The notes under the pieces were generated by a model. That model did not search any database, was not told the DNA's origin, and was given only the letters and a program-made list of their open reading frames with translations. A stretch of DNA of 64,000 nucleotides, from assembly GCF_902635505.1 (NCBI RefSeq), contig NC_045429.1, forward strand, positions 431,919,669 to 431,983,668. Direction: 5' to 3'. Positions 33,241 through 45,515 of this stretch are shown one piece after another. The translations under genes and the position numbers were made by a program. Source of the stretch: Sarcophilus harrisii. Its lineage: Eukaryota > Chordata > Mammalia > Dasyuromorphia > Dasyuridae. Numbering within the stretch: the stretch's first letter is position 1; the number at the start of each line of letters is the position of its first letter.

Positions 33241-36200
33241 CTTTTTTTAAAATGTTTGAAAAACAGAAGTCCACACTTTTCATTTATTCCGCCCTCTCTC
33301 CATCTTGTCCATTTCTTGTACTAGGACTCTTGCCCACCTTCCTTAAGGAATTCAACAAGCTCGTTGTTTTGTTGGCCTGACCCCCAGGCCCCTCACCCCC
33401 TTCCTGTGTCCTCAGAGTCTTCACCATTGATACTGTGATTACACTCATTTTAGATTTGATTTCATTACAGTGGAAAGAGAGGCGATGCATTTGACTTTAT
33501 CACTTGGAATTGCTCCACCCCCCATGAAATTTCCTGCTTTGCCTGTGATATTTTATTCTTCTGTAGATTACATTCCCTCACTCCTACTGAATCCATTCTT
33601 AACCATCACTGTGACATTCAAGTTGTTGACTCCATCTAAACTTCTAGTCTACAGATCTGTCGTGTCTTTACTTACCAATAAAAATACCAGCTCACTTTTG
33701 AAGACTGACAAAGTGCTTGCTTTACAATAATGTTATGAAAAAGGTGAGAATTAGTATTCCTATCTTATAGATGGGGAAACTGAGGGTCAGGGAGATGAAT
33801 GGCTTGTCCTGCTTATCCAGTTAATATCAGAGTTAGGATTCAATTTTGAGCATCCTGGCTCCAAATTGAGCAGTTGACCATTTTAATAATATTTTCATTA
33901 GCACCTTTGATTTCCTCCTTACCTCATACTTTCCCACTGGGCCCATTTTGCCAGCCTTGAACTAGGATAACCCTGTTTTTTCCTGTTTTCTGCTCCTGAC
34001 CCTGAGCTGATGAGCATGACTAGTGAAAGTCAAATCAATTATTTCCACCATAAATTTGCTCTGCCTAACCTCAATCAAGCCATCTCGGCCATGCTTAGCA
34101 ATCCATTTCTATTCATTTTCCTAATTGACTCTATCTTGTTTCCCATAGCAACTGAACCAGACCTTTTCTGCTCTCTTTAAGCCCCCCAAACCCAATTTAC
34201 TCTTCACAAGTGACCTTTCATCTTAAAATAGGGAGAATGAGGGAGCTGGGGAAAGGAAAATGAATACAAAAGTAGAAAACATAGTGATTTACACCTATTT
34301 AGAAGTGGAGGTGCAGAATTAAAGCCACTGGAAGCAAAAGTAAAGTGGCATCCTACCTCTCTCAGTCCTTCTCCCCACTCCATCTCCAATTTTCAAGCAC
34401 TGCAAGCGATCTAGGTTAGCCACAGTCCATAACTACACAAGGATGCAATGTACATTCCTTGTTATCAATATATAATCCACTCACAGGTCCCAGACAAATA
34501 TGCAAACGTGTTCTCAACATAGAATGTGATTTCTGCTGTATAGTTGAAATCTGCTTTCCATTCTGCACTTGGGTTCAAACAGAATAGATCAGAAAGCATT
34601 TATTAATAGTTTACAGTGTAAGGATCTTATTATCTACTAGGAAGATAACTGTGACAATTGAAAAGAATCTAGAAATATATTTTCTGGGTAATTTAATCAT
34701 TTTGTTAATAAGATAGCTCATAATTAATAAAAGAACAGTCATTTAGCTATCTCTCTCTTAGATCAAAGACAATCATGACAGCGGGTTCATAGTTCTATAT
34801 ACCTTCAAAGAGGTGACATCATGTCACCTTTGGACACAAAGACTTATCTCTATATTCAGATCACCCCCAGCCTTGGGCAATCTATTCAAAGAGTGTATGT
34901 TCCACCCAAGTCTGGGCTACTCCACTCAGATGGGGCCTGAACAAGAAAATAAGTTCAATCTCCTCAGCAATGTCTTTCAAGAAACTGAACTTTTAAAAAT
35001 CAAGACTTTAGAAAAAAGGGAAAACTTTGGATATTCCCAAATCATTGTTTATTAATAATCATTTCTCTCAATATAAAATGTTCACAAATAGAAAAAACAG
35101 AAGAGATAGATATTACCCTCATGGATATATATAGTATAGATATATATACTATACATATATATAATCTATGTGATTGTTATTATTTTTTTGTTTCCATTTT
35201 CAAGATCAAATCTAAATCCTAGGATACTGTGAAATCCTTTTTCTCCAATTGGGAATCCATGAGAAATCTTGAGATGATGCTTATCAAGGGCCACCGTAAT
35301 AGGCTGTTACTGAAGCAGTATGGTCTAGTGGAAAGAACACCGAGTCCAAAGTCAGGTGACACAGTTCAAATCCCATTTCAGCCACCCTATGAGGCAAGTG
35401 ACTTTGTCCCCTTGAGCCTCATCCTTGTCTAAAATGAAAGGTTTCCTTCCAGCTTTAAAACTATAACCCAATAAATTCAACTGTTCCAAGTGAACAAAAC
35501 CTTAGGATTCTGAAATGGTGGAATGTCTGGGGAAAGGGAAGAAAAGAGAAAAGACAACTGGAGGAAAGGGTGGGTCCTATACCCAATGAGATCTTTGCCA
35601 AGGGCTGGACAGATTCAATGCCATCAGAATCCAGAGCACCTCCATGGCTGAAAGAAAAGATACAGAGATGGCAGTTACCAGTTGTGTGAGGGAAGGAAAG
35701 AAGAGAGAGCTTTGAATGAGTAGATGCTATTGCCCACAGCTGCTTCTGTAAGAGTCTTGATTTAGGAGGGCTGAACTTTCCTTAACAAATCACAGAAAGT
35801 ATACATGGGAAAGAACCTCAGCATCCTTCCAGTACAACTTACACCTAAATAGGAACAATATCCACTCCACAGTGTGACTGACAAGTAGTCATCCAGTCTG
35901 TTTGAAGAGGTAGTGAGGGGGAACCCACTACTACAGATGGAAATAGGATATGGATCTAGAGCTTTGCCTCAGGTGCCAATGATATCATTCACTCTTGGGA
36001 CAGCTTGTTTCCTGCCCAAGCTTCTGGACCTAGTATATAAAGGGAGGGGATATTATTCTTTTCCACCCCAAACCCACTCCTTCTTGGCTTCAGGACCTGT
36101 CTGCTACTCCCCCCCCTCATATTCCTCAAATCTACCTGCTATCTCCCCTCCCTTAAACCTGCTCAAATCTTGTTATCTCCCCCTCACAAAGTCCTCCTAC

Positions 36201-36480
36201 CCTCTTCCATCCTACCTGCTATCTCCCTGTTCCTAAGTTCCCCTATTACAAGTCACTCTCCCAAACAGTCTCCCACCTAGGCAGAGCTGGCCCAAAAGTG
36301 CCTCCTGAGGCTGAGTCCACTTGGGAGATCTGGGGTTAACAACCTAGGAGGACCTCTTTACTCCTTTTGCCCTGTAACCTACAGAATACTTAGTACCATC
36401 TCTCTCTCAACAATTCCTATTTTCTTTTGCCCTGTTCTTATCAATCTTCTGGACCATTTCTGTGCTTTGATATCACTATA
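33240..36480. other. Anonymous intergenic sequence with MIR and L2-like pieces
   Basis: MIR minus at 33735-33880 (agatggggaaactgagggtc), MIR plus at 35310-35460 (ggtctagtggaaagaacacc), a TA microsatellite at 35125-35165 and a C/T-rich block at 36050-36260 preceded by tagtatataaagggagg. I see no gene; short frames have no recognisable product. Confidence 0.5.
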
Positions 36481-36489
36481 AAACTGAGC

Positions 36490-36912
36490 TTAGAGTTCAA
36501 GGACCTGCATTCTAATTCTGGCCTTGCTACTTTTTAGTTAGGGGAAATAAAAAGTAAAGGTGTGGTCTCCAATTTAAAATTAAGGAAACTAAAGGCAAAA
36601 AGCAAATTGACTTGCCCATGATCATACCATTTAAACATGAATCACACAGCTAAGTGACAAACCTCATATTTGAGTCCAGGTCTTCTGACTCCAAATATGA
36701 CTCTCTGGCCATTACATCCAAAGCATAATAATGAGGATGACTTGTGCTTGTACCTCAGAGCTCTGGGCTCTTCAGACAACTGCTGGCTTTGGGCTCAGAG
36801 AATCTAACTTTGAATCCCGGTCTATCTCTTCTCTTCACGTGACTTTGAATGAGTCACTTCTCTCCTGTCATTCTCAGTTGTCTCATTGATGAAATAAAGA
36901 GTTGAATTAGAG
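36490..36912. mobile_element. Two MIR copies
   Basis: 36570-36715 minus (attaaggaaactaaaggcaa, tgagtccaggtcttctgact); 36740-36910 plus (gactttgaatgagtcacttc, cagttgtctcattgatgaaa). Confidence 0.6.
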
Positions 36913-36914
36913 CC

Positions 36915-37108
36915 CTTCTTAAACTTTGGGTTTAAGATCCATATGGGATCTCATAATTGAATGTAGGCATTGTGAAATTATGATTTATCATCAGTAAATA
37001 TTTGATTTATATATCTATTTTACATACTAAAATTTATAGCCAATGTCATCTAAAAATTTATTGGGCAAAAGGGAATCATGAGTGGAAAAAGTTTAAGAAG
37101 TCCTGGGC
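36915..37108. mobile_element. hAT-like element
   Basis: cttcttaaactttgggttta ... attgaatgtaggcattgtga ... aaaaagtttaagaagtcctg. Same family as 29.4 kb; an L1 end abuts its right side. Confidence 0.75.
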
Positions 37109-37109
37109 T

Positions 37110-37605
37110 ACAGCAGGATGAATACAGAGAGGTTTGGAGAGACTTACATGAGTGAAATGAGCAAGACCAGGAGATCATTATATACTTCAACAATGAGAGG
37201 ATCCAAATCACTTCTAATTGATTTGTAAAGAACAGAACCAGCTACACCCAGTGAAAGAACATTGGGAAGTGAGTGTGGACCATAACATAGTTTTTTCACT
37301 CTTATCTGTTATTGTTTGCTTGCATTTTTATTTTCCTTCTCAGGTTATTTTTACCTTCTTTCTAAATCAGATTTTTCTTGTGCAGCAAGATAACTGTATA
37401 AATATATATATATACATATATATTGCATTTAATATGTACTTTAATATATTTAACATGTATGGGATTGCCTGTTATCTTGGGGAGAGGGTGGGTGGAAAGA
37501 GGGGAAAAGTTGGAACAGAAGTTTTTGCAAGAGTCAGTGTTGAAAAATTATCCATGCATATGTTTTGAAAACAAAAAGCTACAATAAAATTTTTGAAAAT
37601 AACAT
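37110..37605 (+). mobile_element. LINE-1 3' end
   Basis: Starts in the last part of ORF2 (ggcaggatgaatacagagaggtttggag-like, gagcaagaccaggagatcat), missing part of the following block, then the full 3' UTR with a ggggagagggtgggtgg tract and tail at about 37585-37605. It abuts a hAT-like element on its left. Confidence 0.9.
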
Positions 37606-38156
37606 TTACTTTATAAATTTATTGTAAAACAACAACAGAACCATTTATTCAAAGAGATTTGAATGTTCCAAGAAAGTAAAGGATTCTTGAGCTAAAAAAA
37701 AAAGTAGTCCTGGTCTAAATGACTAGGTCCTATATCTTTGCACTTATGATTTCCTATGACTATTTAATTTCTTGGTTTTGGGTCACTGCCAAGTTCAGCA
37801 TTGATTTGGAAGGAAGGGAGACTTAGGACAGAGGGATTGTCACACCTTTGAGTCCCAAAATCACCCCACTTACAGTCTTTTTTCATTATTAAGACATGCT
37901 TTTCTTTTCTGACTTCGTCCCATCTCTTATCTTAATTTCTGGTTTCTTTCTCTTTAGTATTCAGGCTGAAATCCTCAGCCTCAAACATCTGCCTTTGATC
38001 CCTCTGGACTATCTCACCAGCCTTGAAGACAAAGCACCCATTTGACCCCCATTGAGAAACAAGTTGGAGTCTGACCTACAGCTTTGGATTTCTGTATCCT
38101 AAGAGACAGAAAGACCAGTGTCTAATAGTTCTGGGGAAGAAAGAAATGAAATGCTG

Positions 38157-38316
38157 TATATTTTAACATGTTTAATTATTGGATTGCCTGTCATCTAGGA
38201 AAGGGAGTGGAGGAAAGGAGGGGAAATTTTGGAACAGAAGGTTTTGCAAGGGTCAATGTTGAAAAATTACCCATGCATATGTTTTGAAAATAAAAAGCTT
38301 TAATTTAAAAAAAAGA
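38157..38316 (+). mobile_element. Short LINE-1 3' UTR insertion
   Basis: Only the last 160 bases of the L1 3' UTR. Flanking direct repeat of about 20 bases (agaaagaaatgaaatgctgta / agaaagaaatagaatgctgta, about 38136 and 38317) marks a severely 5'-truncated insertion. Confidence 0.9.
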
Positions 38317-39004
38317 AAGAAATAGAATGCTGTATGTGACAGAAGGGCTTTCACTGGCTCAAGCAACAAGGTAATTACTCATTCTCAGATTGCATTCCCC
38401 TCACTAGCAGAATGATTTGCATACACAAATCTGGACAAGTAGCCATTCCTCTCAAAAAGCTGTAAGCTGTGGGACTGGCTCTTTCAATCTGGAGATCTGA
38501 GAAAATGAGAATAAGAAAGAAATATCCTCATCTTCAGATTGGTGCTTAGAGAATTACTGAAGAACTAGAAAATCTCCCACTGGAATTTTCTGTTATTGCA
38601 GTAGCTTATAGATTTGGAGAGAGGGGAAAGGGAAATGGTTCGTGGGGGGAGTCTAATTTTCAGAACTGGGAGTCTGGATTTCATGCACTCAGAGGATGTA
38701 GACTCAATCTAAAACTCTTGCTTCCAACCTACTCTGTAATTATTCTCCCCTCTGCCTCCTCCCAGCCTTTAGATGCCCACTTCTTTAGGGAAATTAGGAA
38801 TGAACTCTGTAATTTCATTGACAGAGGGAATTCCCAGAAGAGGAAGCTCCCTCTACAATGCAAGTCAGTCATCCTCTTTGGGAATTGCCTAGAACACTGG
38901 GAAAATTAAATGATTTGCCAAAGTTCACAAAACTAGTGTTCTCCAGAGGCAGGAATTAAACCCCCATCACCATGCTATCTTTCTACTCACTCTGTACTAT
39001 TTTT

Positions 39005-39218
39005 GTGTTGGTGTTTCAATCATATACAACTCTTCATGGAGATTTTCTGACAGAGATATTGGAATGGTTTGCCATTTCTTGTTCCAGCTCATTTGGCAGA
39101 TGAGGAAACTGAGGCAAGGGGGCTTAAGTGACTTTCCCAAAGCCACACAGCTAGTCAGTATCTGGAGCCAGATCTTCAAAGCTTGGTGCTCCATCCACTG
39201 AACCAGGTAGCTATCCCA
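39005..39218 (-). mobile_element. MAR1-type SINE
   Basis: Minus orientation: gagatattggaatggtttgc, tccagctcatttggcagatg, gaggaaactgaggcaagggg, then gtgctccatccactgaacca. Confidence 0.9.
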
Positions 39219-40224
39219 CTTTGCATCATACTAACAGACCAATTCCTAGACCTAGCTTCTAGATTCCTTTCTAGATTATTCATATTAATCCTCTTCCCAC
39301 TCACTAAATTCCATCCAAATTGAATTGATGATTGACTCTAAATTCAATACTAAATTCAAGAGATAGAATCTCTTTCCTCCCTACTTTTACTGGCTTGTGC
39401 CCTAGGTAAAAACATATTATTTCCCCATTTCCAATTCTCAGAACTTAGTAAGCTCTGTCTGGACACCAGATACTGTGTTAGGTTCCAGATATATGAAGGG
39501 GAAAGTGAAAATAGCTCTTGCTCTCAAATAATTTACATTCTAAAGGAGGGAAATAACAAGTACATGTAGACAAGTAATGGTGTTTTTTTAAATTTGTAAA
39601 CCTGTGATATAGTGAACTTGCAAGAATAAATACTCTCTTCCAATGCAGATGGGCAGATTTGAGACTATAACCCTATCCAAATGCAGAGCTTGGGTGGGTC
39701 TAGGTAAGATTCAAACTCAGATCTTTCAGATTGAGCCCAGCTCTTTTTGACTCTGTGAGAAATAATTCATTTAGATTTCTACCCTATTCCAATCAATATT
39801 AGTTAACCATGATTCTCTTAGGTCTTATAAGATCCCCATTGGAACAGGGTGGATTCCCTCTTCTGGGCTGACTAAAGAAAATGTTATTAAACCATATAAA
39901 GTTTTGTTTGAAAATACAAAAGGTTTAGGGGATTGTTTTGGACAAAGGATGGAACTTTTGATTGCTTAGAAAGTTATAGGATTTTATTGCATAATCTCCC
40001 AAATCAGCTTAGAAGAAATGAAGTATTGATATTGCTAAATCCTTCATCAGTGTCAGTTTTTCTTCCTGTGATTATACTTTGGCAAAAAGTCTAGAAGAAT
40101 GTAACTTTTCAACTAGCTCTTCTATCTATTAAAGTGCATTTTAAATAGGGTGAACTCAATTGGCAAATTAGACTAAAGCAATATTGTATTGATACTAAAT
40201 TACATGTTATATTGATATGATTTT

Positions 40225-40490
40225 AATGACATTTTTACATAAAGCTTTTTATTTTCAAAACATGTGCATGGTTTTTAACATTCACCCTAGTAAAACCTTG
40301 TGTTCCAATTTCTTTTTCTCCTAACCTTTCTTTCCTTCCTCCTAACCCTCCCCATAGATGTCAAGTAATGCAATATATGTTAAACATAGGCAATTCTTAT
40401 ATATATATGTGTGTGTGTATATTTATATACATATATATTTCCACAATTATCATGCTGCACAAGAAAAAAATGATTAGATTTTTAAAGGAT
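40225..40490 (-). mobile_element. LINE-1 3' UTR fragment
   Basis: Reverse complement of the same L1 3' UTR: ataaagctttttattttcaa, accttgtgttccaatttctt, a CCTTCC tract, ggaatattatgttaaacata-type end, a TA/TG microsatellite and catgctgcacaagaaaaaa. Confidence 0.88.
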
Positions 40491-43190
40491 AGACATAATT
40501 AGGAAATAGAAGAATTATCTTAGACTGACAGCAGGAGTCTAGACACAACATGGTCATAAATTTAATACTTAATAGAAAAGACAGGTAATATCTTGACTTC
40601 AAAATCTCCTAGAAAAAACTTAGAAATTCAAGCCTGATTTAATGTTGCATCTTGTTATATGTTCTTGGATGTTGATTTTGAAATTTAGGAATAGTGTGTT
40701 TCTTGCTTTAGATAGAAAGGGACCTTATATAGTTAAGAAAAGCTTTAAGAAAATGGGAAATGTGTCTGTTGTTTGCCCTATGCTATTTGTATCTTGTGCT
40801 AATCCATAGCTAATAGGTGTTTAACTTATGGCTTTTCTCTTAGTGTGATCAATCAAAACAAGCAGGGTATTGAAAAAAAGCAAACTTTTTTTTAAAGGCC
40901 TTAAAAGAGGACAAATCTCTCTTTTTTCTCTACTTGCAATCCTAGCCATGTTGGAGATTGTTGAGATTAAAGACAGAATCAGAAATTAATTGAAAGTTAA
41001 AATATAAAAAATTATTGGAAACCAAATATGTGAAAAGGAAATAATTAAACTGATTTCTAAATTATAATTTGTATATTTTACAAAGTATTTGTGAGCTTGT
41101 GGAGTACTAGCAAATTCTGGAGAGTTTAATAAAAACAGTAACAAATTTCACAGATCACTTGTCCTTAAAAAGGACTGATTTAAAACTGTGGTTTGAATAT
41201 TAAGAAATGTTTTATTAATTATGGGATACGTTCAAGAGAGAGGGATTCAGGAAAGTATTAAAATAAGAAAAATTTAGGAAATAGTATAGGACAAATTATA
41301 ACAAAACCCTTGTGAGCTTAAGTAATTCCAAAACTCAGAATTTAAAAAGGAAAGCTTTCTGTTAGCCCATCTCTAAATCTGAAGTTTTGGGATATCAATT
41401 TATGAACTTCATTTTACTTTTAATGTAGGATAAAGATATATCAAAAAAGCTTATCGCAGGAAGGAATTTTTATTATCAGAAAACAGAGCAAGGAAATCTT
41501 AGACTATCTTCAGAAAAGAACAAAAGTGTATAGAATTGGAATTCATTTACCTTTCTTTTGTTTAGCTTTTAAATAATCAACCTGAAGACACCAAATAAGT
41601 CCTGATTGGGACACCTGATTGAAGGTGAATCTCAAAGTGCTTTCAGAAAAATAAAAGAAACTTGTTTTGAAATCCAAAAACAACTAAAGGTAAGTGAAAA
41701 TTAACAATAGTACTGTGGTTTAAATCAATTGCTTAGGAAAATTAGAAAGACAGTAAAACGTGTTGAAATCAATTGGTTAGTGAAAAGAAGTTCAAATTGC
41801 ATACAGAAGGCTATATAGAAGGTAATTTAGAGAAAGATATATTGAAGATAAGATTAAAGAAGAATATAAAAATATATAGGAATAAATTAAATGCATGTAC
41901 ACCTAATAGAGGGTACCATAAATTAGAACCTCCTTAGGGATCTCTTAATGTTATGAGCCTGGACACTAAATCTGTGACTAGATCTCCAAAAGCCTCTCAT
42001 AAAGCTTGAAGAGAATTGAACCAAGAGACAGGGATCCCTATTTTTCCAAACCCTAAAAAATCGGGAATAGTTTAGTTTACATAAAGGGGGAAGGCAAGGC
42101 TGCTGGCTGCTGGCTGCTGGCTGCTGGCTGCTGACTGCTGGAAGAGCAGGATATTTGGGATTCCAATTGCAGACAGTGGAGACTAGCAGTAGAACTATGT
42201 AACCTTTTAACAGGAAAGAAAGGCCCTTCGCATCTTTCATGATATTGGGTATTAGGTAATTATTATTACCTATTAGGTAATATTAGGTAATAGCACCAAT
42301 GCTATTTTGAGCAGCTTGCAGTAATAGCAGCTTTGAAAGTAAGCATATTAAAAGCCACAAATGATCATAGTCATAAATGGGACTCAAATTACAAAAGATC
42401 AAATTCAAGTGAGCATATGGCTTATAAAAATACAAAATATTAAAATTTTGAGAGGCAAAAGCAGAACTTGCAAAATATTTTAGAACAAATAAACATTTTA
42501 TAGTTTGAAATAAGGAAACTTACAATAAAAAAATTCTCAAAAATTGGAAGTTTACAAAGTCACAAAATAAAAGGTGATCTGAAATTTCTACTGAATAATT
42601 CCTTACAATAGATTAGGTTCAAAAAATAAATTGACTTAATTCTTGAGTGATTTGAAAGGAAATAAAGAAATTATACTCTGAGCCCTTCAGAACAGTTTAA
42701 CCTCCATCAGATAGTTTTAAATAATATGATTCCTGTTAACTCTATATAAAGTCAAAATTGTGTTTAATAAAAATAGAAAGTTTAAATCAAGAAATTGCTA
42801 TACTTCAAATCATTTCTGATCCAAATCATTGTCACATACATATAACTATAAAAGCAGGAGCACAGTGAAGATGTTGGACACTGAAACTTGAAATCTTGGC
42901 AATTAATGGCCTTTGTGGAAATAGAAATTTTTGAATTATTGAACTATATTTCATTTAGGTGAATTCATTGTTAATTTAGTGTAATAAAGATTTCTATTCA
43001 TTTATAATTGTTAGGAAATTGGTTTGTCTTTTGATAAGAGGCAAAAATTAAATTCCTAACAGGGAAATTACTGTTTTAGAAAATATCAAAATTTTGTAAA
43101 AGAAAGAGGCAATTAGGAATCAAGATTATTCATCAAAATAGAAGTTGCCTTTGAGGAGATTGTTCAGAGCCTCATTAAGAATGAATACTA
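40490..43190. other. AT-rich anonymous sequence
   Basis: About 70 percent A+T, A-rich on the plus strand, without MIR or L2 and with only the 7-bp tandem repeat. A 105-codon minus frame at 41923-42240 crosses that repeat and matches nothing I know. Possibly a decayed mobile element of unknown type. Confidence 0.4.
42086..42142. repeat. 7-bp tandem repeat (CTGCTGG)n
   Basis: About six to seven units of ggctgct in a GC-rich island inside AT-rich sequence. Confidence 0.9.
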
Positions 43191-43191
43191 A

Positions 43192-43355
43192 GGGACAGGT
43201 AAATGGTACAGTGGCTTGAGCACCAACCCTGAAGTCAGGAGGACCTGAGTTCAAATCTGGTCTCAGACACTGAACACTTCCTAGCTCTGTGTGTGTGTGT
43301 GACCCTGGGCAAGTCACTTAACCCCAATTGCTTCAGCCAAAAAAAAAAAAAAAGA
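43192..43355 (+). mobile_element. tRNA-derived SINE (WSINE type) with (TG)n expansion
   Basis: gtaaatggtacagtggcttg ... cttcctagctctgtgtgtgt gtgtgaccctgggcaagt; the ctgtgtgacc motif has expanded into a (gt)n run. A tail of 15. Confidence 0.93.
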
Positions 43356-43856
43356 GTAAATAATAAAGAGAGTAGTCATAGTAATTTATCATAGTAAAAA
43401 TAATAGCACAGAATCTTTAGGGTAACAATATCTGTGATATTGCTGTGACATAATTGGGTTTGACCAATTTCTTTAGACATAACCAAATCAGCTGGATAAA
43501 TGCTTTTCCAGAATAAAAGTGGTTAATTTTGAGGAGATAGAAAATGTTATACTGCTTACTGAAATCTGTGACATACCACAAGTGAGTTATTTTTGAGCCT
43601 ATTAGACAATCATTTACAAAAACTACATGAAAGGTCCTTAAAAAATTGGTATGAACTATGTATTTATAACCACTAAAGAATCCAAAATGGGTCTACGAGA
43701 GCAATTAAGCAAGTAGAAGAAAGAGTAGTAATAGATAAGGAAATACGAAAAGTTAAGGATGAGTAAAAGAGTAAAAAGAAGTTGAGTCTGCACTAACACT
43801 GCATTAAATTCTAGGTGTGAAAGCAAAGGATTTTTCATTTTTTCACACAAATAAAG

Positions 43857-45515
43857 TTGGAGCTAAACAACTGGAACAATATCAAGTGCTCGTGGGTAGG
43901 CCAAGCTAATATAATTAAAATGACAATTCTATCTAAATTAATGTACTTATTCAGTGCCATAGCGATCAAACTACCCAGGAATTACATTATAGAGCTAAAA
44001 ATAATAATAACAAAATTCATCTGGAAGAACAAAAAATCAAAAATTTCAAGGGAATTAATTTTTAAAATGCAAAGGAAGGTAGTCCAGTTGTACTAGACCT
44101 AAAATTATATTATAAAGCAGTGGTCATCAAAACCATTTGGTACTGGCTAAAAAATAGAGTAGTGGATCAATGGAATGGATTAAGTTCCCAAGACACAATA
44201 GTCAATGCCTACAGTAATCTAGAATTTGATAAACCCAGAGACTCCAGCTTCTGGGATAAAAACTCACTATTTGACAAAAATTGCCGGGAAAACTGGAAAA
44301 TGGTAGGGTAGAAACTAGGCACTGATGAACATCTAACACCCTATTCCAAGATAAGGTGAAATGGGTTCATGATTTAAATACAGAAGGTGAGACTATAAAC
44401 AAATAAAGAGAACAAGAGATAGTCTACCTTTCAGGTCTGTGGAAAAGGAAGAAATTTATGGCCAAAGAAGAACTAGATTATATTATGAAATGCAAAATGA
44501 ATAATTTTGATTACATTAAATTTTTTTTTAAATTGTGTAAACAAAACCAATGCAGCCAAGATTAGAAAGGAAGCATTAATCTGGGGGGAAATTTTGATAT
44601 CCAATGTTTCAGATAAAGGTCTCATTTCTAAACTATATAGAGAACTGATTCAAGTTTATAAGAATATAAGCCATTTTTCAATTGATAAATGGTCAGAGGA
44701 TATGAACATTTTTTAGACCATGAAATTAAAGCCATGCCTAGTCACATGAAAAAATGCTCCAAATCACTTTTGATTAGAGAATTAAAATTAAGACAACTCC
44801 AAATTACTACCTCATACCTCTCAGATTAGGCAAGATAACAGAAAAAGATAATGATAAATGTTGGAGGCGATGTAGGAAAACTAGTACACTAATGCATTGT
44901 TGATGGAATTGTGAATGGATACAACATTCTGGAAAGCATTTTGGAATTATACCCAAAGGGCTATCAAACTGTAATAATGGACTATTATTGTTCTTTAAAA
45001 AATGATGAACAGGCTCATTTCAGAAAAACCTGGAAAGATTTACATGAACTGATACTAGATGAAGTGAGTATACAAAAGAATATTGTACAAGCAATGACAA
45101 CAAGATTATGTGATGATCAACTGTGATTGACTTGGCTCTTTTCAGAAGTGAAGTGATTCAAGATAATTACAGCTGACTTGGATGGAAAGAGCCATCTGCA
45201 TCCAGAGAGAAAATTATGGAGACTGAATGTGGATCAAAGCGTAGTATTTTCACTGGTTTTATAGTTGTTTGTTCACTTGGTTTTTTTTTTTCTCACATTT
45301 TTTTCTTTCACCTTTTGATCTGATTTTTCTTGCACAGCAGGATGAATATAGAATTATGTTTAGAAGAATTACACGTATTTAACCTATATTGGATTTCTTG
45401 CTATCCATGGGAAGGGATGAAGGGAAAGGAAGGAGAAAAAAATTGGAACACAAGGTTTTGCAAAGGTGAATGTTGAAAGTGTGTAAAAAATTATTTTTTT
45501 AAAAGAAAGTAAAGA
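43857..45515 (+). mobile_element. LINE-1, 3' half of ORF2 plus 3' UTR, degraded
   Basis: Plus-strand sequence encodes, in several frames, the C-terminal part of L1 ORF2: AWYWxxNRxxDQWN-like (TIWYWLKNRVVDQWN), FDKPRDSSFWDKNSLFDKN, a SDKGLISKLYRELIQVYKN block, a CWRRC/TLMHC zinc-knuckle-like block and YYCSLKNDEQAHFRKTWKDL. The 3' UTR ends with the purine-rich ggaagggatgaagggaaagg and an A-rich tail. About 200 bases of ORF2 are missing at about 44955-44980, where CCCAAAGGGCTATCAAACTG jumps to GGACTATTATTG. Several stops; 5' truncated. Old. Confidence 0.92.

Larger units (their letters stand above)
37606..40224. other. Anonymous intergenic sequence
   Basis: Apart from the short L1 (38157-38316), the MAR1 SINE (39005-39218) and an old tail repeat (39450-39570), nothing is recognised. 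Confidence 0.5.

Noticed and set aside
36020-36240. TATA-like tagtatataaagggagg followed by a C-rich open frame as a gene start
   Set aside because: The downstream sequence is a degenerate CT-rich repeat (tgctatctcccc units) without coding character.
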